Below are positions 52,800-61,407 of a stretch of DNA of 64,000 nt, piece by piece. How positions within the stretch are numbered: position 1 is the first letter of the stretch; every line of letters starts with the position of its first letter. The position numbers and the translations under genes were made by a program. The stretch is taken from assembly GCA_945861585.1 (NCBI GenBank), contig CAMAVC010000007.1:1-64000 (forward strand), read 5' to 3'. The notes under the pieces were generated by a model, which searched no databases, was not told the origin of the DNA, and saw only the letters and a list, made by a program, of their open reading frames with translations. Source of the DNA: Planctomicrobium piriforme. GTDB taxonomy: Bacteria; Planctomycetota; Planctomycetia; Pirellulales; UBA1268.

Positions 52800-53444
52800 T
52801 CAGTTCACGCTCGGGCGGCTGGAGAGGCTGGCGACCGACTCCCGCACCAGCCGGGCCTGGTCGTCGTTGCCCAGTTTGTCGCGGAGAAACTTCCCGGCCA
52901 CCTCGACGGCCAGCCGGCCCGCCTTCTCGGCGATCTGCGACAGTGCGTCATCTTTGGCCAACTGGATCTCGTGCTTCGCCCGGGCTTTCTCGTCGTCAGC
53001 CGCCTTGCGGGCTTCGGCGACGATCGCCTGGCGGGTGTTGTCGGCGTCGCGGCGGGCTTCTTCGAGCATGCCGCGAACCTCCTCGGAGGCTTCGGCCAGC
53101 CGCCGCTCGTACGACGCCAGCATCCGCCGCGCCTCTTCGTTGGAGGCCTTCGTCTCGGCGATCTGCCGGAGGATTCCTTCCTCCCGTTTTTCGAGCCCCT
53201 GCATGATCGGCTTCCAGGCGAACTTCGTGAGCAGGCCGAGCAGGCCGAGGAACACCGCAAACGACCACACGGCCAGATCGGTCTGGAACCACGCCGGGCT
53301 CTCGAAGTCTTTCTGGCTCACCCCCGCCGGGGCGTTATGGCCGATTTCCGGACCGTGGCCGTGCGCGTCGCTGGCCGATGCGGCACCGGCGGGCAGGAGC
53401 GCCACAGCCAGGCACAGAGCTCGAAGACAGGCGGTCGTGTTCAT
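52800..53444 (-). CDS. atpF: ATP synthase subunit b with signal-peptide-like N-terminus
   Basis: A 214-residue peripheral stalk. An N-terminal hydrophobic leader (ACLRALCLAVALLPAGAASAS, likely cleaved near residue 24) precedes a His-containing spacer (DAHGHGPEIGHN). Then comes the true membrane anchor (DLAVWSFAVFLGLLGLLTKF, about 54-74) and a long charged helix (AWKPIMQGLEKREEGILRQI onward), the dimeric stalk. Most bacterial b subunits have no leader, so the N-terminus probably ends outside. GGAG six bases upstream fixes the ATG at 53444. Confidence 0.92.
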   Translation of the reverse strand: MNTTACLRALCLAVALLPAGAASASDAHGHGPEIGHNAPAGVSQKDFESPAWFQTDLAVWSFAVFLGLLGLLTKFAWKPIMQGLEKREEGILRQIAETKASNEEARRMLASYERRLAEASEEVRGMLEEARRDADNTRQAIVAEARKAADDEKARAKHEIQLAKDDALSQIAEKAGRLAVEVAGKFLRDKLGNDDQARLVRESVASLSSRPSVN

Positions 53445-53619
53445 GGGAGACTCCGCGGGCGAGACGATGTCGGAAGAATCGGGGACTGGTGCCGGAAACG
53501 TCGGTTTCCCGGTAAATCGACGCTTCATCGCCGTGGGAAGACGGGGTGCGGACACCGCACCCAGTCTTCTCGACGGATCACCAGCCGGCCGGACGAGGTC
53601 CGCTCCAGCCGGTCAAGAC

Positions 53620-53937
53620 TCAGGCCTTCTGCGAGCAGATGAACAGCGCGTAAAAGGTGAAGCCTTCGATGAGGGCCGCCGCGATGATCATCGCGGTCTG
53701 GATGCTGCCCGCCACTTCCGGCTGACGCGACATCCCTTCGTAGGCGGCCGACGCCAGCTTGCTGATGCCGTAGGCGGCGCCGATGACCACGAGGCCCACG
53801 CTGAAGGCCGACGTGAGGTCGATCAGCGAGCGGCCGGCGGCTTCTTGGGCGCTGGCCACGTCGGCGCAGAAGAAAGCGACGGCGACGGCGGCAACGGTGA
53901 CGAGCGAGCGGGTCGAGAACAGGGATCGGATCATCAC
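53620..53937 (-). CDS. atpE: ATP synthase subunit c with signal-peptide-like N-terminus
   Basis: A 105-residue proteolipid forming the rotor ring. Residues 1-30 look like a cleavable signal (LVTVAAVAVAFFCADVASA). Two helices follow, with the loop RQPE (71-74) and the proton-binding Glu91 in IIAAALIEGFTFYALF. The Gln and Ser/Thr positions of sodium-type rings are not present (Ile and Gly there), so proton coupling is expected. GGAG is nine bases before GTG 53937 and twelve before ATG 53934. The GTG is given here, but either could be used. Confidence 0.93.
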   Translation of the reverse strand: MMIRSLFSTRSLVTVAAVAVAFFCADVASAQEAAGRSLIDLTSAFSVGLVVIGAAYGISKLASAAYEGMSRQPEVAGSIQTAMIIAAALIEGFTFYALFICSQKA

Positions 53938-54027
53938 TGGATCAAGCTCCTTGAAATACGAGGGACCGAACGGGTGTCCGGAGGGAAACGGAAAATCGAA
54001 ACGAAGTCGGATGCGATGGCGGCAAGC

Positions 54028-55083
54028 CTAATGCTGGTGTACCGCCGCGCCAATGAAGAGTGCGGAAAGAAAGGTGAAAATGTAGGCCTGGAGGAACGCG
54101 ACGAAGAGTTCGAGCACGCTGAACAGCGTGCTGCTCACGACGCTGATGCCGGTGACGGTGGCCCACAGCCCCATCGAATAGGTGGCCGCCGCCGAAATCA
54201 GCCCCATGATGCCGAGCAGCACGAGGTGGCCGGCCACCATGTTGGCCAGGAGCCGGACCGCGAGGATCAGGTGCTTGATGCACAGGCCCAGCATCTCGAT
54301 CGCGAAGATCATCGGCTTGAGAAGAATCGCCAGCGGCAGCGGCAGATCCATCGAGGGCACCTGGTTCTTGAAAAACCCGAAGAAGCCAAACTTCAGCATG
54401 CCGGCCACGATCACGCTCAGGAACGTGACTCCGGCCAGCGCGAGCGTGACCGAGAACGACGCCGTGGGCGAGCCGGCCCAGGGCAGCATGCCGAGCAGGT
54501 TGCAGCCCAACACGAAGAAGAAGAGTGTGAGCAACAGGGGTACGAAACGGTCGCCGTCGTGCACCTCACGATGGACATGCACCGCCGGGCCGCCGGCGCC
54601 CGCGAGGGCGACGTCGCCGTGCCCGTGGTGAGCATGCTCGTCGTGGGCGCCGTGGTCTCCATGGCCGTGGTCGTGGCTGTCGATCGCCGGCCGCGCGATC
54701 TGGTCGCGCACGAAGAGGATCATCGCCTCGAACAGGTTCGCGAACGCGCCCCTTGCCGGCTCGCCGGACTGGAGTCGCTTCGCGAGCCGGCTGAAGAGCA
54801 ACAGCAGCACAGCCCCCAGCAGCAGTTCGAGCAGCATGTATTTGGAGATGCAGAAGCCGCTCTTTTTTTCGTACAGGCTGTCGAGCGTGCCGAACGGCTG
54901 CGGGATCAGGATCTTGCCGTCCATCGCCTGGTTGAACTCGGCGACGTCCGTGATGTCGGGGCGGGGTTCCCGGAGGAACGCGGGCACGTCGTCGAGCGAC
55001 CGCCAGCCTTGGCGCCAAAACGCCTTGGGGACCTCGAAGTAGTACGCGTCCTTGAGGTGGTAGATCGGGTTGTGGTCGGACAT
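54028..55083 (-). CDS. atpB: ATP synthase subunit a with His-rich insert
   Basis: A 351-residue stator membrane subunit, about 80 residues longer than E. coli's. The essential Arg is in HLILAVRLLANMVAGH, and the helices with ELFVAFLQAYIFTFLSALFI close the channel. Between the first helix and the rest lies an insert with nine histidines in residues 137-155 (SHDHGHGDHGAHDEHAHHG), and three more soon after. It looks like a metal-binding or pH-buffering loop, probably on the outer face; both are inference. It lies 85 bases from the AtpI-like gene. Confidence 0.95.
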   Translation of the reverse strand: MSDHNPIYHLKDAYYFEVPKAFWRQGWRSLDDVPAFLREPRPDITDVAEFNQAMDGKILIPQPFGTLDSLYEKKSGFCISKYMLLELLLGAVLLLLFSRLAKRLQSGEPARGAFANLFEAMILFVRDQIARPAIDSHDHGHGDHGAHDEHAHHGHGDVALAGAGGPAVHVHREVHDGDRFVPLLLTLFFFVLGCNLLGMLPWAGSPTASFSVTLALAGVTFLSVIVAGMLKFGFFGFFKNQVPSMDLPLPLAILLKPMIFAIEMLGLCIKHLILAVRLLANMVAGHLVLLGIMGLISAAATYSMGLWATVTGISVVSSTLFSVLELFVAFLQAYIFTFLSALFIGAAVHQH

Positions 55084-55168
55084 CGCGAAAATCGTTCCTC
55101 ACGGACCTGCGCGGGGGCCGATCGGCCGCCCTCGAGCCGCCGAGTGTGCGGGATCGGCACGCGCGCCG

Positions 55169-55597
55169 TCAATTCGCGTCGGTGCCGCCGCGGCGCCGGG
55201 CCCCTGCCCGCCCACGTATGATCATTCGAATCACTTCGGCCGCAAGCGCGGCCAGATAAAAAACGACGAGAAATTCTCCGGCGCCCGCATCCGCCAGCGC
55301 CCGCCCGCCCGTCTGCAGCCACGCCAGGGCCACGAGCGCGGGCGCGAGCCGCAGGCTCGTCGCTGCCAGAGGCGCGGTCACGCGGCCTGCGGGGCTCGTC
55401 GAGCGAACCTGGCCGACGGCCCAGGCCGCCGCACATCCCAGGCCGCAGACGCCGGCCGCAAAGGCCACTGCCCGGCCCCGGCCGGGAGTCGCCGGGCTCG
55501 CGACGACCGCCACGACCGCGAGGACGGCCACCACCGCCAACGGCACGCCGATCCCTGCCGCCGCAGAGCCTTCAGGTGCCTGACGGATTTCGTTCAT
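55169..55597 (-). CDS. Four-helix membrane protein in the atp operon, AtpI-like
   Basis: A 142-residue protein with four hydrophobic segments (GVPLAVVAVLAVVAVVASP, AVAFAAGVCGLGCAAAWAVG, LRLAPALVALAWLQTGG, FLVVFYLAALAAEVIRMII) and a basic tail. Sequence similarity to AtpI is weak by eye. Size, four helices and position between atpZ and atpB match the AtpI/UncI role of helping assemble the c-ring. Its ATG overlaps the stop of atpZ as ATGA, so the two are coupled. Confidence 0.65.
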   Translation of the reverse strand: MNEIRQAPEGSAAAGIGVPLAVVAVLAVVAVVASPATPGRGRAVAFAAGVCGLGCAAAWAVGQVRSTSPAGRVTAPLAATSLRLAPALVALAWLQTGGRALADAGAGEFLVVFYLAALAAEVIRMIIRGRAGARRRGGTDAN

Positions 55598-55818
55598 CGT
55601 GTGCGCCGGCCTGGGCCGCCCCTCAAGCGAGCGAGGATGGCGATCGCCACGGCGAACCCGGCGACCAAGCCCACCGGCCCGAGCCATGTCGTCGCGAGCC
55701 TGGTGTCGAGCCAGGTGCCCAGGACCCCCGGGAGAAACATCGTCAGGCCGATCGCGATGATGCGGGCAGCCCAGCCCATCGCCTCGCCGATCGAAGACTC
55801 CTCTGGTCGCTGGCCCAT
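55594..55818 (-). CDS. atpZ: AtpZ/AtpI-family small membrane protein
   Basis: A 74-residue protein with two helices: GEAMGWAARIIAIGLTMFLPGVLGTWLD (about residues 11-38), then LGPVGLVAGFAVAIAILARL. The motif GTWLDTRLATTWLGPVGLVAGF is typical of the small AtpZ-like proteins at the head of F-type ATP synthase operons. It has been linked to ion uptake or assembly of the membrane sector. It is the first gene of the operon here, 92 bases from the divergent corA. Confidence 0.8.
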   Translation of the reverse strand: MGQRPEESSIGEAMGWAARIIAIGLTMFLPGVLGTWLDTRLATTWLGPVGLVAGFAVAIAILARLRGGPGRRTR

Positions 55819-55909
55819 GCCGCGAGAATACCTCGCGTCGCGGCTTTTCGCCGGGGGTCCGTGCGGCGTTCGACCCCGGCCCGCCCGGGCCGGTATCGTT
55901 GAGGGCAGT

Positions 55910-57004
55910 ATGGCCACTCGCAAACACCGCCGCCGCCGCCGTCGGGTCCCTCGGCATGGCGCTGCTCCCCTGCCGGCCGACGCCCTGCCCTCCGGCCAGC
56001 CCACCGTGCTGCGGCTCGTGGCGTGCGACGGGTCGACGACGGAGGAATCCACGGTGGTCGCGCCCCAGGAGCTGACGATCGCCCGGGAGAAGTGGCCCGT
56101 CGTCTGGCTCGATGTCGATGGCTTCGGCGATGCCGCGCTGATTCGGGCCGTCGGCCAGGTGTTCGAGATCGGTGACCTCGCCCTCGAGGACGCGGTCACC
56201 CCGGACGAGCGGCCCAAGGTGGAGGTCTTCGGCCACCAGGTGCTGATCGCCGTGCGGATGGCCCGCTTCGACGGCGAGGCGATCGTCACCGATCCGATGG
56301 CGATCTTTTTGGGCGACCGCTACGTGATCACGTTTCACGATCGCACCGTGCCCGACGGGTTCGCCAGCGTGCGCGAGCGAATTCGCAACGGCCGCACACG
56401 GCTCGGGCAGCTCGGGGCCGACCACCTCTGCGCGATGCTCCTCGACGCCGTGATCGACGGCTATTTTCCGGTGCTCGAGCAGTTCGGCGACCGTCTCGAA
56501 ACGATCGAGGAGGAGGCGCTCGACAACCCGACCCGAGACCTGCTCGGGCGGATCCACGATGTGCGGACCGATCTCATGGCCCTGCGCCGCGCGCTCTGGC
56601 CGACCCGCGACGTGCTCCATGCCCTGGGCCGGGAGTCAACGGCCTTCGTGGGCGATCACGCCCGGCAGCACTTCCGCGACAGCTACGACCACACGATGGA
56701 ACTGCTCGACCTCACCGAGGGCTACCGCGAGATCGGCAGCGATCTCCGCGACATCTACCTGGCGAGCATCAACAACCGCATGAACGACGTGATGAAGGTG
56801 CTCACCGTGATCGCCACCGTCTTCATGCCGCTGACGTTCATCACCGGCTACTACGGCATGAACTTCGACACGAACTCCCCGTGGAACATGCCGCTGCTCA
56901 CGTTTCGCTATGGCTCGCTCGTGGCGCTCTCGATCATGGCGGCGACGACGATCGGCATGGTCGTGTTTTTCTGGCGCCGCGGCTGGCTCCGCCGTTGGCA
57001 TTAG
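55910..57004 (+). CDS. corA: CorA-type magnesium/cobalt transporter
   Basis: A 364-residue pentameric channel for Mg2+ (or Co2+/Ni2+). The N-terminus is strongly basic (RKHRRRRRRVPRH). The cytoplasmic funnel includes VWLDVDGFGD and LEDAVTPDERPKVEVFGHQ, and the long stalk helix is LEQFGDRLETIEEEAL. Two C-terminal helices carry the signature YGMNF in FITGYYGMNFDTNSPWNMP. GAGG is five to six bases upstream of the ATG at 55910. The basic end is unusual and may contact membrane lipids. It converges with the cyclase gene, only three bases between the stops. Confidence 0.93.
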   Translation: MATRKHRRRRRRVPRHGAAPLPADALPSGQPTVLRLVACDGSTTEESTVVAPQELTIAREKWPVVWLDVDGFGDAALIRAVGQVFEIGDLALEDAVTPDERPKVEVFGHQVLIAVRMARFDGEAIVTDPMAIFLGDRYVITFHDRTVPDGFASVRERIRNGRTRLGQLGADHLCAMLLDAVIDGYFPVLEQFGDRLETIEEEALDNPTRDLLGRIHDVRTDLMALRRALWPTRDVLHALGRESTAFVGDHARQHFRDSYDHTMELLDLTEGYREIGSDLRDIYLASINNRMNDVMKVLTVIATVFMPLTFITGYYGMNFDTNSPWNMPLLTFRYGSLVALSIMAATTIGMVVFFWRRGWLRRWH

Positions 57005-57007
57005 GGT

Positions 57008-58090
57008 TCACGCGCGGCCAAGGAGGAAATATGTGCGCAGCGTGCCCTTGCCCTTCACGGGGATTTCGCCGCGGTCGGCGAAGCGGAAGGCGTCGCCGAG
57101 GAGATCGCGGGTGGCCTGTGAGACGTGAATCCGCGAGGGCTCGCCGTGCGACTCCATACGGCTCGCGAGGTTCACCGTGTCGCCCCACAGGTCGTAGCTG
57201 AACTTGTGGCGGCCGATCACTCCGGCGGCGACGGGCCCCGAGTGGACGCCGATGCGGAGTTCCATGGCGAGGCCGCGGGCGCGCATCACGCCGCGAAATG
57301 CCTCCTGCATGCCGAGGGCCATGGCTGCCACCGCTTCGGCATGGTCGTCTCGCGGCACCGGCAGCCCGGCGACGGCCATGTAGGCGTCGCCGATCGTCTT
57401 GATCTTTTCCACGCCGTGGGCCCGGGCGAGGTGGTCGAACGTGGAGAATATCTCGTCGAGGATCGCCACCAGGTGTCGGGCATCGACGTGCTGGGAAAAC
57501 TCCGTGAAGCCCGCGAGGTCAGCGAACAGCACGGTCACGCAGGCGAAGCTTTCCGCGATCGAGGCCTCGCCGTTCTTGAGCCGTTCGGCCACTTTTTCGG
57601 GCAGGATATTGAGGAGCAGCCGCTCCGATTTCTCCTGCTCGCGCCTGAGGTCGGCGAGCGATCGCTCCAGGGCCTCGAAGGCGGCGTTCCGCTCGAGGAG
57701 CCGCTGATAGGCGTCGGAGTGCACCCGGATGCGGGCGATGAGTTCGACCGGGTCGGGCAGCTTCACGAGGTAGTCGTTGGCGCCGGCGTCGAGGAGCTGG
57801 GCCTTCACCACGGCCTCTTCCTTGGCCGAGAGCACGATCACCGGCACCTGTGCCGTGGCAGCGACCGAGCGAAACCGCCGCACCATGTCGAGGCCGTCGA
57901 TTCCCGGCATCACGAGATCCTGCAGGATCAGCGTGGGCCGGAAGGCCGCAGCCGAATCCATGGCCGCGTCGGCGTCGCGGCAGAACTCGAAAGCGACGTC
58001 CGGCTGGTCGGCGAGCATACGCCGCACCGCCTCGCCGATCATTGCCTGATCGTCAACAAGCAGGACGCGGTGCCGGGCAGCGTCAGCCAT
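57008..58090 (-). CDS. Response-regulator class III adenylate/guanylate cyclase
   Basis: A 360-residue soluble protein: a receiver domain (about 5-125; RVLLVDDQAMIGE, phosphoacceptor Asp in LILQDLVMPG, Lys in VIVLSAKEE), a short coiled coil (EALERSLADLRREQEKSERL), and a class III cyclase domain (about 170-355). The cyclase has metal-binding Asp in FADLAGFTEF and KTIGDAYMAVAGLP, and the transition-state Asn/Arg in DTVNLASRME. EKIKTIGD and SYDLWGD carry Lys and Asp at the adenine-recognition sites, favouring cAMP. The kinase that phosphorylates it is not adjacent. ATG 58090 is the family start. Confidence 0.88.
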   Translation of the reverse strand: MADAARHRVLLVDDQAMIGEAVRRMLADQPDVAFEFCRDADAAMDSAAAFRPTLILQDLVMPGIDGLDMVRRFRSVAATAQVPVIVLSAKEEAVVKAQLLDAGANDYLVKLPDPVELIARIRVHSDAYQRLLERNAAFEALERSLADLRREQEKSERLLLNILPEKVAERLKNGEASIAESFACVTVLFADLAGFTEFSQHVDARHLVAILDEIFSTFDHLARAHGVEKIKTIGDAYMAVAGLPVPRDDHAEAVAAMALGMQEAFRGVMRARGLAMELRIGVHSGPVAAGVIGRHKFSYDLWGDTVNLASRMESHGEPSRIHVSQATRDLLGDAFRFADRGEIPVKGKGTLRTYFLLGRA

Positions 58091-58100
58091 TGGAACACAA

Positions 58101-58225
58101 GGGAGAAACACCCGGCACATGAGGGCCGAGGAGGTGGCCTCGGGACTGCGAGGCAAGCCCCCCGGCGCGTGAGGGCGTTTGAAACGGCCTCAGGAACGCA
58201 AGGCAAGCCCCCCGGCGCGTGAGGG
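58101..58225. repeat. Two and a half tandem 50-base repeats
   Basis: Units start at 58101, 58151 and 58201. Bases 58151-58175 and 58201-58225 are identical (25 bases, containing CCCCCCGGCGCGTGAGGG). The first unit is a diverged copy in phase (CCCGGCACATGAGGG). The second half of each unit can fold: CCGAGG/CCTCGG in unit 1, CGTTT/AAACG in unit 2. They lie between tRNA-Gln and the cyclase start, within the cyclase 5' region. Confidence 0.8.
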
Positions 58226-58232
58226 ATAAAAA

Positions 58233-58303
58233 CTGGGGAACTAGGATTCGAACCTAGACTAACTGGTTCAGAGCCAGTCGTGCTACCGTTACACCATTCC
58301 CCA
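58233..58303 (-). tRNA. tRNA-Gln (anticodon CTG)
   Basis: A 71-base cloverleaf on the minus strand. The acceptor is TGGGGAA (58303-58297) with TTCCCCA (58240-58234) and discriminator G (58233). The anticodon stem ACTGG/CCAGT has loop CTCTGAA; the anticodon CTG is at 58271-58269. The T arm is CTAGG-TTCGAAT-CCTAG. CCA is not encoded. It reads CAG codons, common in this GC-rich genome. Confidence 0.96.
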
Positions 58304-58618
58304 AAATCGTGGCTCGCAGCCGCGATTCCGGCGTCGCGGTCGCGCCGTCGAGGGGTGACCTTCGAGCGGGCCGTGAGCTGCGATGCTCCGCGAGCGTACC
58401 TGCTCCCCTGCCCCCGGGCAATCGTGGTCGCGGAGCCTGCCGGTCGCGCGTGACGCCGCAAGCTGCGGGAACGCCGCGGGCTCTGGCTGCGGGCGGCAGA
58501 GTCAGCCCAGAGGCCCGGTCCAGACCGCCGGGCCGCTGGTGCAAGCCCCTGCAACGGCAGGCCGATACCGCCTCCAGAGGTCGACGGTCACAACTACGTT
58601 TGAGTCAGGAGCATGTCG

Positions 58619-58885
58619 ATGAGTTTCTTCCAGTGGGTTCGCGAGGGGGTGCGTCAGGCCGTGGTGCTGGGGCTGGCGGATGCCGTCGAAGACGTCGGCA
58701 CGCGGATGCGCGGCGAGGATCTCGGTCCGGCGCTCGCCCAGTCGCTCCGCGAGCGGCTCGCCGTCGCCCCGGCCGACTCGGCTCACGCGGCCGTGCTCGA
58801 GTCGTCACCCGCGGCCGGAGCCCCGCGGCGGCGGCTCGGACGATCGCTCGACGGCGTGCGCGATCCGCTGCGGAAGGCGGCGTGA
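58619..58885 (+). CDS. Small protein of unknown function
   Basis: An 88-residue protein, MSFFQWVREGVRQAVVLGLA onward. The first half forms an amphipathic/hydrophobic helix; the rest is rich in Ala, Arg and Pro, ending LDGVRDPLRKAA. There is no known domain. AGGAG (58607-58611) is seven bases before the ATG at 58619, so this start is preferred over 58613. It converges with the Anbu gene, the two separated by a palindromic repeat. Whether it belongs to the Anbu system is unclear. Confidence 0.6.
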   Translation: MSFFQWVREGVRQAVVLGLADAVEDVGTRMRGEDLGPALAQSLRERLAVAPADSAHAAVLESSPAAGAPRRRLGRSLDGVRDPLRKAA

Positions 58886-58887
58886 GG

Positions 58888-58913
58888 TCGTGACAGGCTG
58901 AAGCCTGTCCTAC
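58888..58913 (-). repeat. REP-like palindrome, third copy
   Basis: GACAGGCTGAAGCCTGTC (58892-58909) with CCTAC following is the reverse complement of the GTAGG-plus-palindrome units at 15729 and 15849. It lies between two converging genes, the usual place for such hairpins, and may mark their 3' ends. Confidence 0.8.
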
Positions 58914-58925
58914 GCTGCTCCCGCG

Positions 58926-59687
58926 CTACGTCGCGGGGCCCAGGTCGGTGCCGGCCGGCGGCGGCCCGAAGTCGATCTGCGGCAGCAGCCCGACGGCCCG
59001 GCGGAGCTCGCGTTCCCAGTTGGAGCGGATCTCCAAGAGGTCGGGGTCCGACGTCGAGAGCCGTCGGTAGCGCCGCACGGCGAGGTCGTCGTTCGCATAC
59101 ACGAGCAGATCGATCGGGGGCCCCACCGCCACGTTCGACCGCATCGTCGAATCGAGCGAAATGATCGCGTATTTCACCGCCTGTTCGAGCGTGGTCTCAC
59201 CGAAGCGGATGCCGCGGTCGAGGATCGGCCGCCCGTATTTCGCCTCGCCAATCTGGAGAAAGGGCGACGAGCGGGTGCAACGCAGTGGATTGCCCTGCGC
59301 GTAGATCATGTAGAGCTGCGGCTCCTCGCCCTTGATCTGCCCCCCCACGAGCAGGTTGACCGCGAAGCTGATGTGGTCGCGCTCCATGTACTCGCGGTCG
59401 AGCGCGGCCACATCGCGCACCTGCGTGCCCACGCACCGGGCGGCGTCGTAAAACGTGGCGGCCTTGGCGAGCCCCTGGCCGGCGTGAAAATCCTGCTCCA
59501 GCCGCGTCATGATCGACTGCGTGAGCGACAGGCTGCCGCTGGAGAGGATCGTGAACATCCGCTCGCCGTGCGTCACGAAGGTGTGCATCTTGCGACACAC
59601 GTCGACCTGGTCGATGCCCGAGTTCGTGCGGGAATCGGAGGCCATCACGAGGCCCTGGTGGGTGCGGATACCGACGCAATACGTCAT
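58926..59687 (-). CDS. Anbu, ancestral proteasome-like peptidase
   Basis: A 253-residue Ntn-hydrolase of the Anbu group, related to proteasome beta subunits and HslV. It starts [22 protein letters not shown]: Thr2 is the expected nucleophile once Met is removed, with Asp18 and Lys33 (CRKMH) as partners. The family blocks [44 protein letters not shown] and [13 protein letters not shown] are all present. Anbu assembles into an open helical ring. GGAG eight bases upstream fixes the start. Divergent 207 bases away is an ATP-grasp / alpha-E / transglutaminase operon, the usual partner set. Confidence 0.9.
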   Translation of the reverse strand: MTYCVGIRTHQGLVMASDSRTNSGIDQVDVCRKMHTFVTHGERMFTILSSGSLSLTQSIMTRLEQDFHAGQGLAKAATFYDAARCVGTQVRDVAALDREYMERDHISFAVNLLVGGQIKGEEPQLYMIYAQGNPLRCTRSSPFLQIGEAKYGRPILDRGIRFGETTLEQAVKYAIISLDSTMRSNVAVGPPIDLLVYANDDLAVRRYRRLSTSDPDLLEIRSNWERELRRAVGLLPQIDFGPPPAGTDLGPAT

Positions 59688-59812
59688 CGCGATCTCCAGA
59701 AAATGCCGTCGCGGCGCGCGACTTGCACTACGATGCCGGACGAGAGCCGCAGACTAGCCGTTGCGGCCCTTTCGTCAAGGAAAAGGCGGGTTTTCGAATC
59801 CAACGCAGCGTC

Positions 59813-59837
59813 AGGGTGCCGCCGTGCGCGGCACCCT
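59813..59837 (+). promoter_or_regulatory. Hairpin in the leader of the ATP-grasp operon
   Basis: AGGGTGCCGC (59813-59822) pairs perfectly over ten bases with GCGGCACCCT (59828-59837) around a five-base loop, 57 bases before the ATP-grasp start. No T-run follows, so it is not a terminator; it could control the operon's leader. TACGAT at 59729-59734 is a possible -10 box. Confidence 0.4.
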
Positions 59838-59894
59838 CTGCCTGGTATTCGCGCATTTCCCGGCGACGGTGACGCGCGGAAGGCGGCGGTGACG

Positions 59895-61391
59895 ATGCAG
59901 AATTCCACGATGGCGGGCAGGTCGGGCCCGGCGGCGGCCGATGCGGTGGCCTTGCTCGGCGACTACGAGCTGGGGCTCGCCTACGACGAGATGGTCGATC
60001 GCGACGGCGGCCCGCGGCCGCACTACGGGCCGCTGCACGGCCGCCTGCGGACGACGAGCCCCGACGATTTCCGCCGCCGCAAGGCGATGACGGATCTCTC
60101 GATGCAGCAGGACGGCGTCGGCTTCACGGTGTATCGCGCCGAGGAGGGCATCGAGCGGGTCTGGCCGATGGATCCCGTGCCGCGGATCATCCCCGCCGCC
60201 GAATGGCGCCGGGTCGAATCGGGGCTGATCCAGCGGATCAACGCCCTCAATCTCTTCCTGTGGGACGTCTATCACGAGCAGCACATCCTGCGCGACGGCG
60301 TCGTGCCCGCCCGGCTCGTGCTCCAGGGCAGCTCGTTCCGCCGCGAGTTCGTCGGCGTCAACGTGCCGCGGCGGATCTACATCCACATCTGCGGCTCCGA
60401 TCTGATTCGGGCCGCCGACGGCGAATACCTCGTGCTCGAAGACAACGCCCGCACGCCGTCGGGCGTGAGCTACATGCTCCAGAACCGGCAGGTGCTCAAG
60501 CGGGTGTTTCCCGCGCTCTTCAACGCGTACGACGTGCTGCCCAACGACGACTACCCGGCCGCCCTGCTCGACGTGCTGCAGTACATCGCGCCGGAGTCGG
60601 CTGCCCAGCCCACGGCCGTGCTCCTGAGCCCGGGCATGTACAACTCGGCCTACTTCGAACACAGCTTTTTGGCCCAGCGCATGGGCATCGAGCTCGTGGA
60701 AGGCCGCGACCTGCTCGTGGACGGCAACCGCGTCTTCATGCGCACGACCCGTGGCCGGCAGCGGGTGGACGTGATCTACCGCCGCATCGACGACGACTTC
60801 CTCGACCCGCTCACCTTCCGCCCCGACAGCGCCCTCGGCGTGCCGGGGCTCGTGAACGCCTACCGCTCGGGCACCGTGGCGCTCGCCAACAGCATCGGCA
60901 CGGGCATCGCCGACGACAAAGGCGTGTATCCCTTCGTGCCCGACATGATTCGCTACTACCTCAAGCAAGAGCCGCTGCTCAACAACGTCGAAACCTTCCG
61001 GCCGGAGATTCCGGCCCAGCGCAGCCACGTGCTCGCGAATCTGGAGCACCTCGTGGTGAAGCGGGTGAACGAGTCGGGCGGCTACGGGATGCTCGTGGGC
61101 CCCGCCTCCACGAAAGAGCAGCGCGAGGAGTTTCGGCGGGCCATCCAGGCCAACCCGCGCGACTTCATCGCCCAGCCCACGATCCAGCTGTCCACGCACC
61201 CCACGTTCGTCGATGGCCGGCTGGAGGGGCGGCACGTCGATCTGCGGCCGTTCATCCTCTGCGGTGAGCGGGTCACCGTCACGCCGGGCGGGCTCACGCG
61301 GGTGGCGCTGCCGAAGGGCAGTCTCGTGGTCAACAGCTCCCAGGGGGGCGGCAGCAAAGACACGTGGGTGCTCGCGGAGGAGCGGGCATGA
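59895..61391 (+). CDS. Circularly permuted ATP-grasp protein
   Basis: A 498-residue enzyme of the circularly permuted ATP-grasp type 2 family (formerly DUF404/DUF407), thought to join an amine to a carboxylate with ATP. Blocks seen: [73 protein letters not shown] (nucleotides about 60390-60490), [12 protein letters not shown], and near the end [14 protein letters not shown] and [21 protein letters not shown], carrying nucleotide and metal ligands. It heads an operon with alpha-E and transglutaminase genes. The ATG 59910 is an alternative start. Confidence 0.88.
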   Translation: MQNSTMAGRSGPAAADAVALLGDYELGLAYDEMVDRDGGPRPHYGPLHGRLRTTSPDDFRRRKAMTDLSMQQDGVGFTVYRAEEGIERVWPMDPVPRIIPAAEWRRVESGLIQRINALNLFLWDVYHEQHILRDGVVPARLVLQGSSFRREFVGVNVPRRIYIHICGSDLIRAADGEYLVLEDNARTPSGVSYMLQNRQVLKRVFPALFNAYDVLPNDDYPAALLDVLQYIAPESAAQPTAVLLSPGMYNSAYFEHSFLAQRMGIELVEGRDLLVDGNRVFMRTTRGRQRVDVIYRRIDDDFLDPLTFRPDSALGVPGLVNAYRSGTVALANSIGTGIADDKGVYPFVPDMIRYYLKQEPLLNNVETFRPEIPAQRSHVLANLEHLVVKRVNESGGYGMLVGPASTKEQREEFRRAIQANPRDFIAQPTIQLSTHPTFVDGRLEGRHVDLRPFILCGERVTVTPGGLTRVALPKGSLVVNSSQGGGSKDTWVLAEERA

Positions 61392-61407
61392 GCCGCCGAG
61401 GTGGAGC

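Noticed and set aside
53620-53937. Sodium-driven ATP synthase
   Set aside because: The c subunit lacks the Gln in helix 1 and the Ser/Thr after the key Glu that bind sodium, so a proton ring is more likely.
52468-55221. A 917-codon plus-strand frame across the ATP synthase genes
   Set aside because: It crosses five recognised atp genes in antisense and shows no domain.
59813-59837. The ten-pair hairpin as a transcription terminator
   Set aside because: No T-run follows on either strand, and it lies upstream of an operon rather than after a gene.
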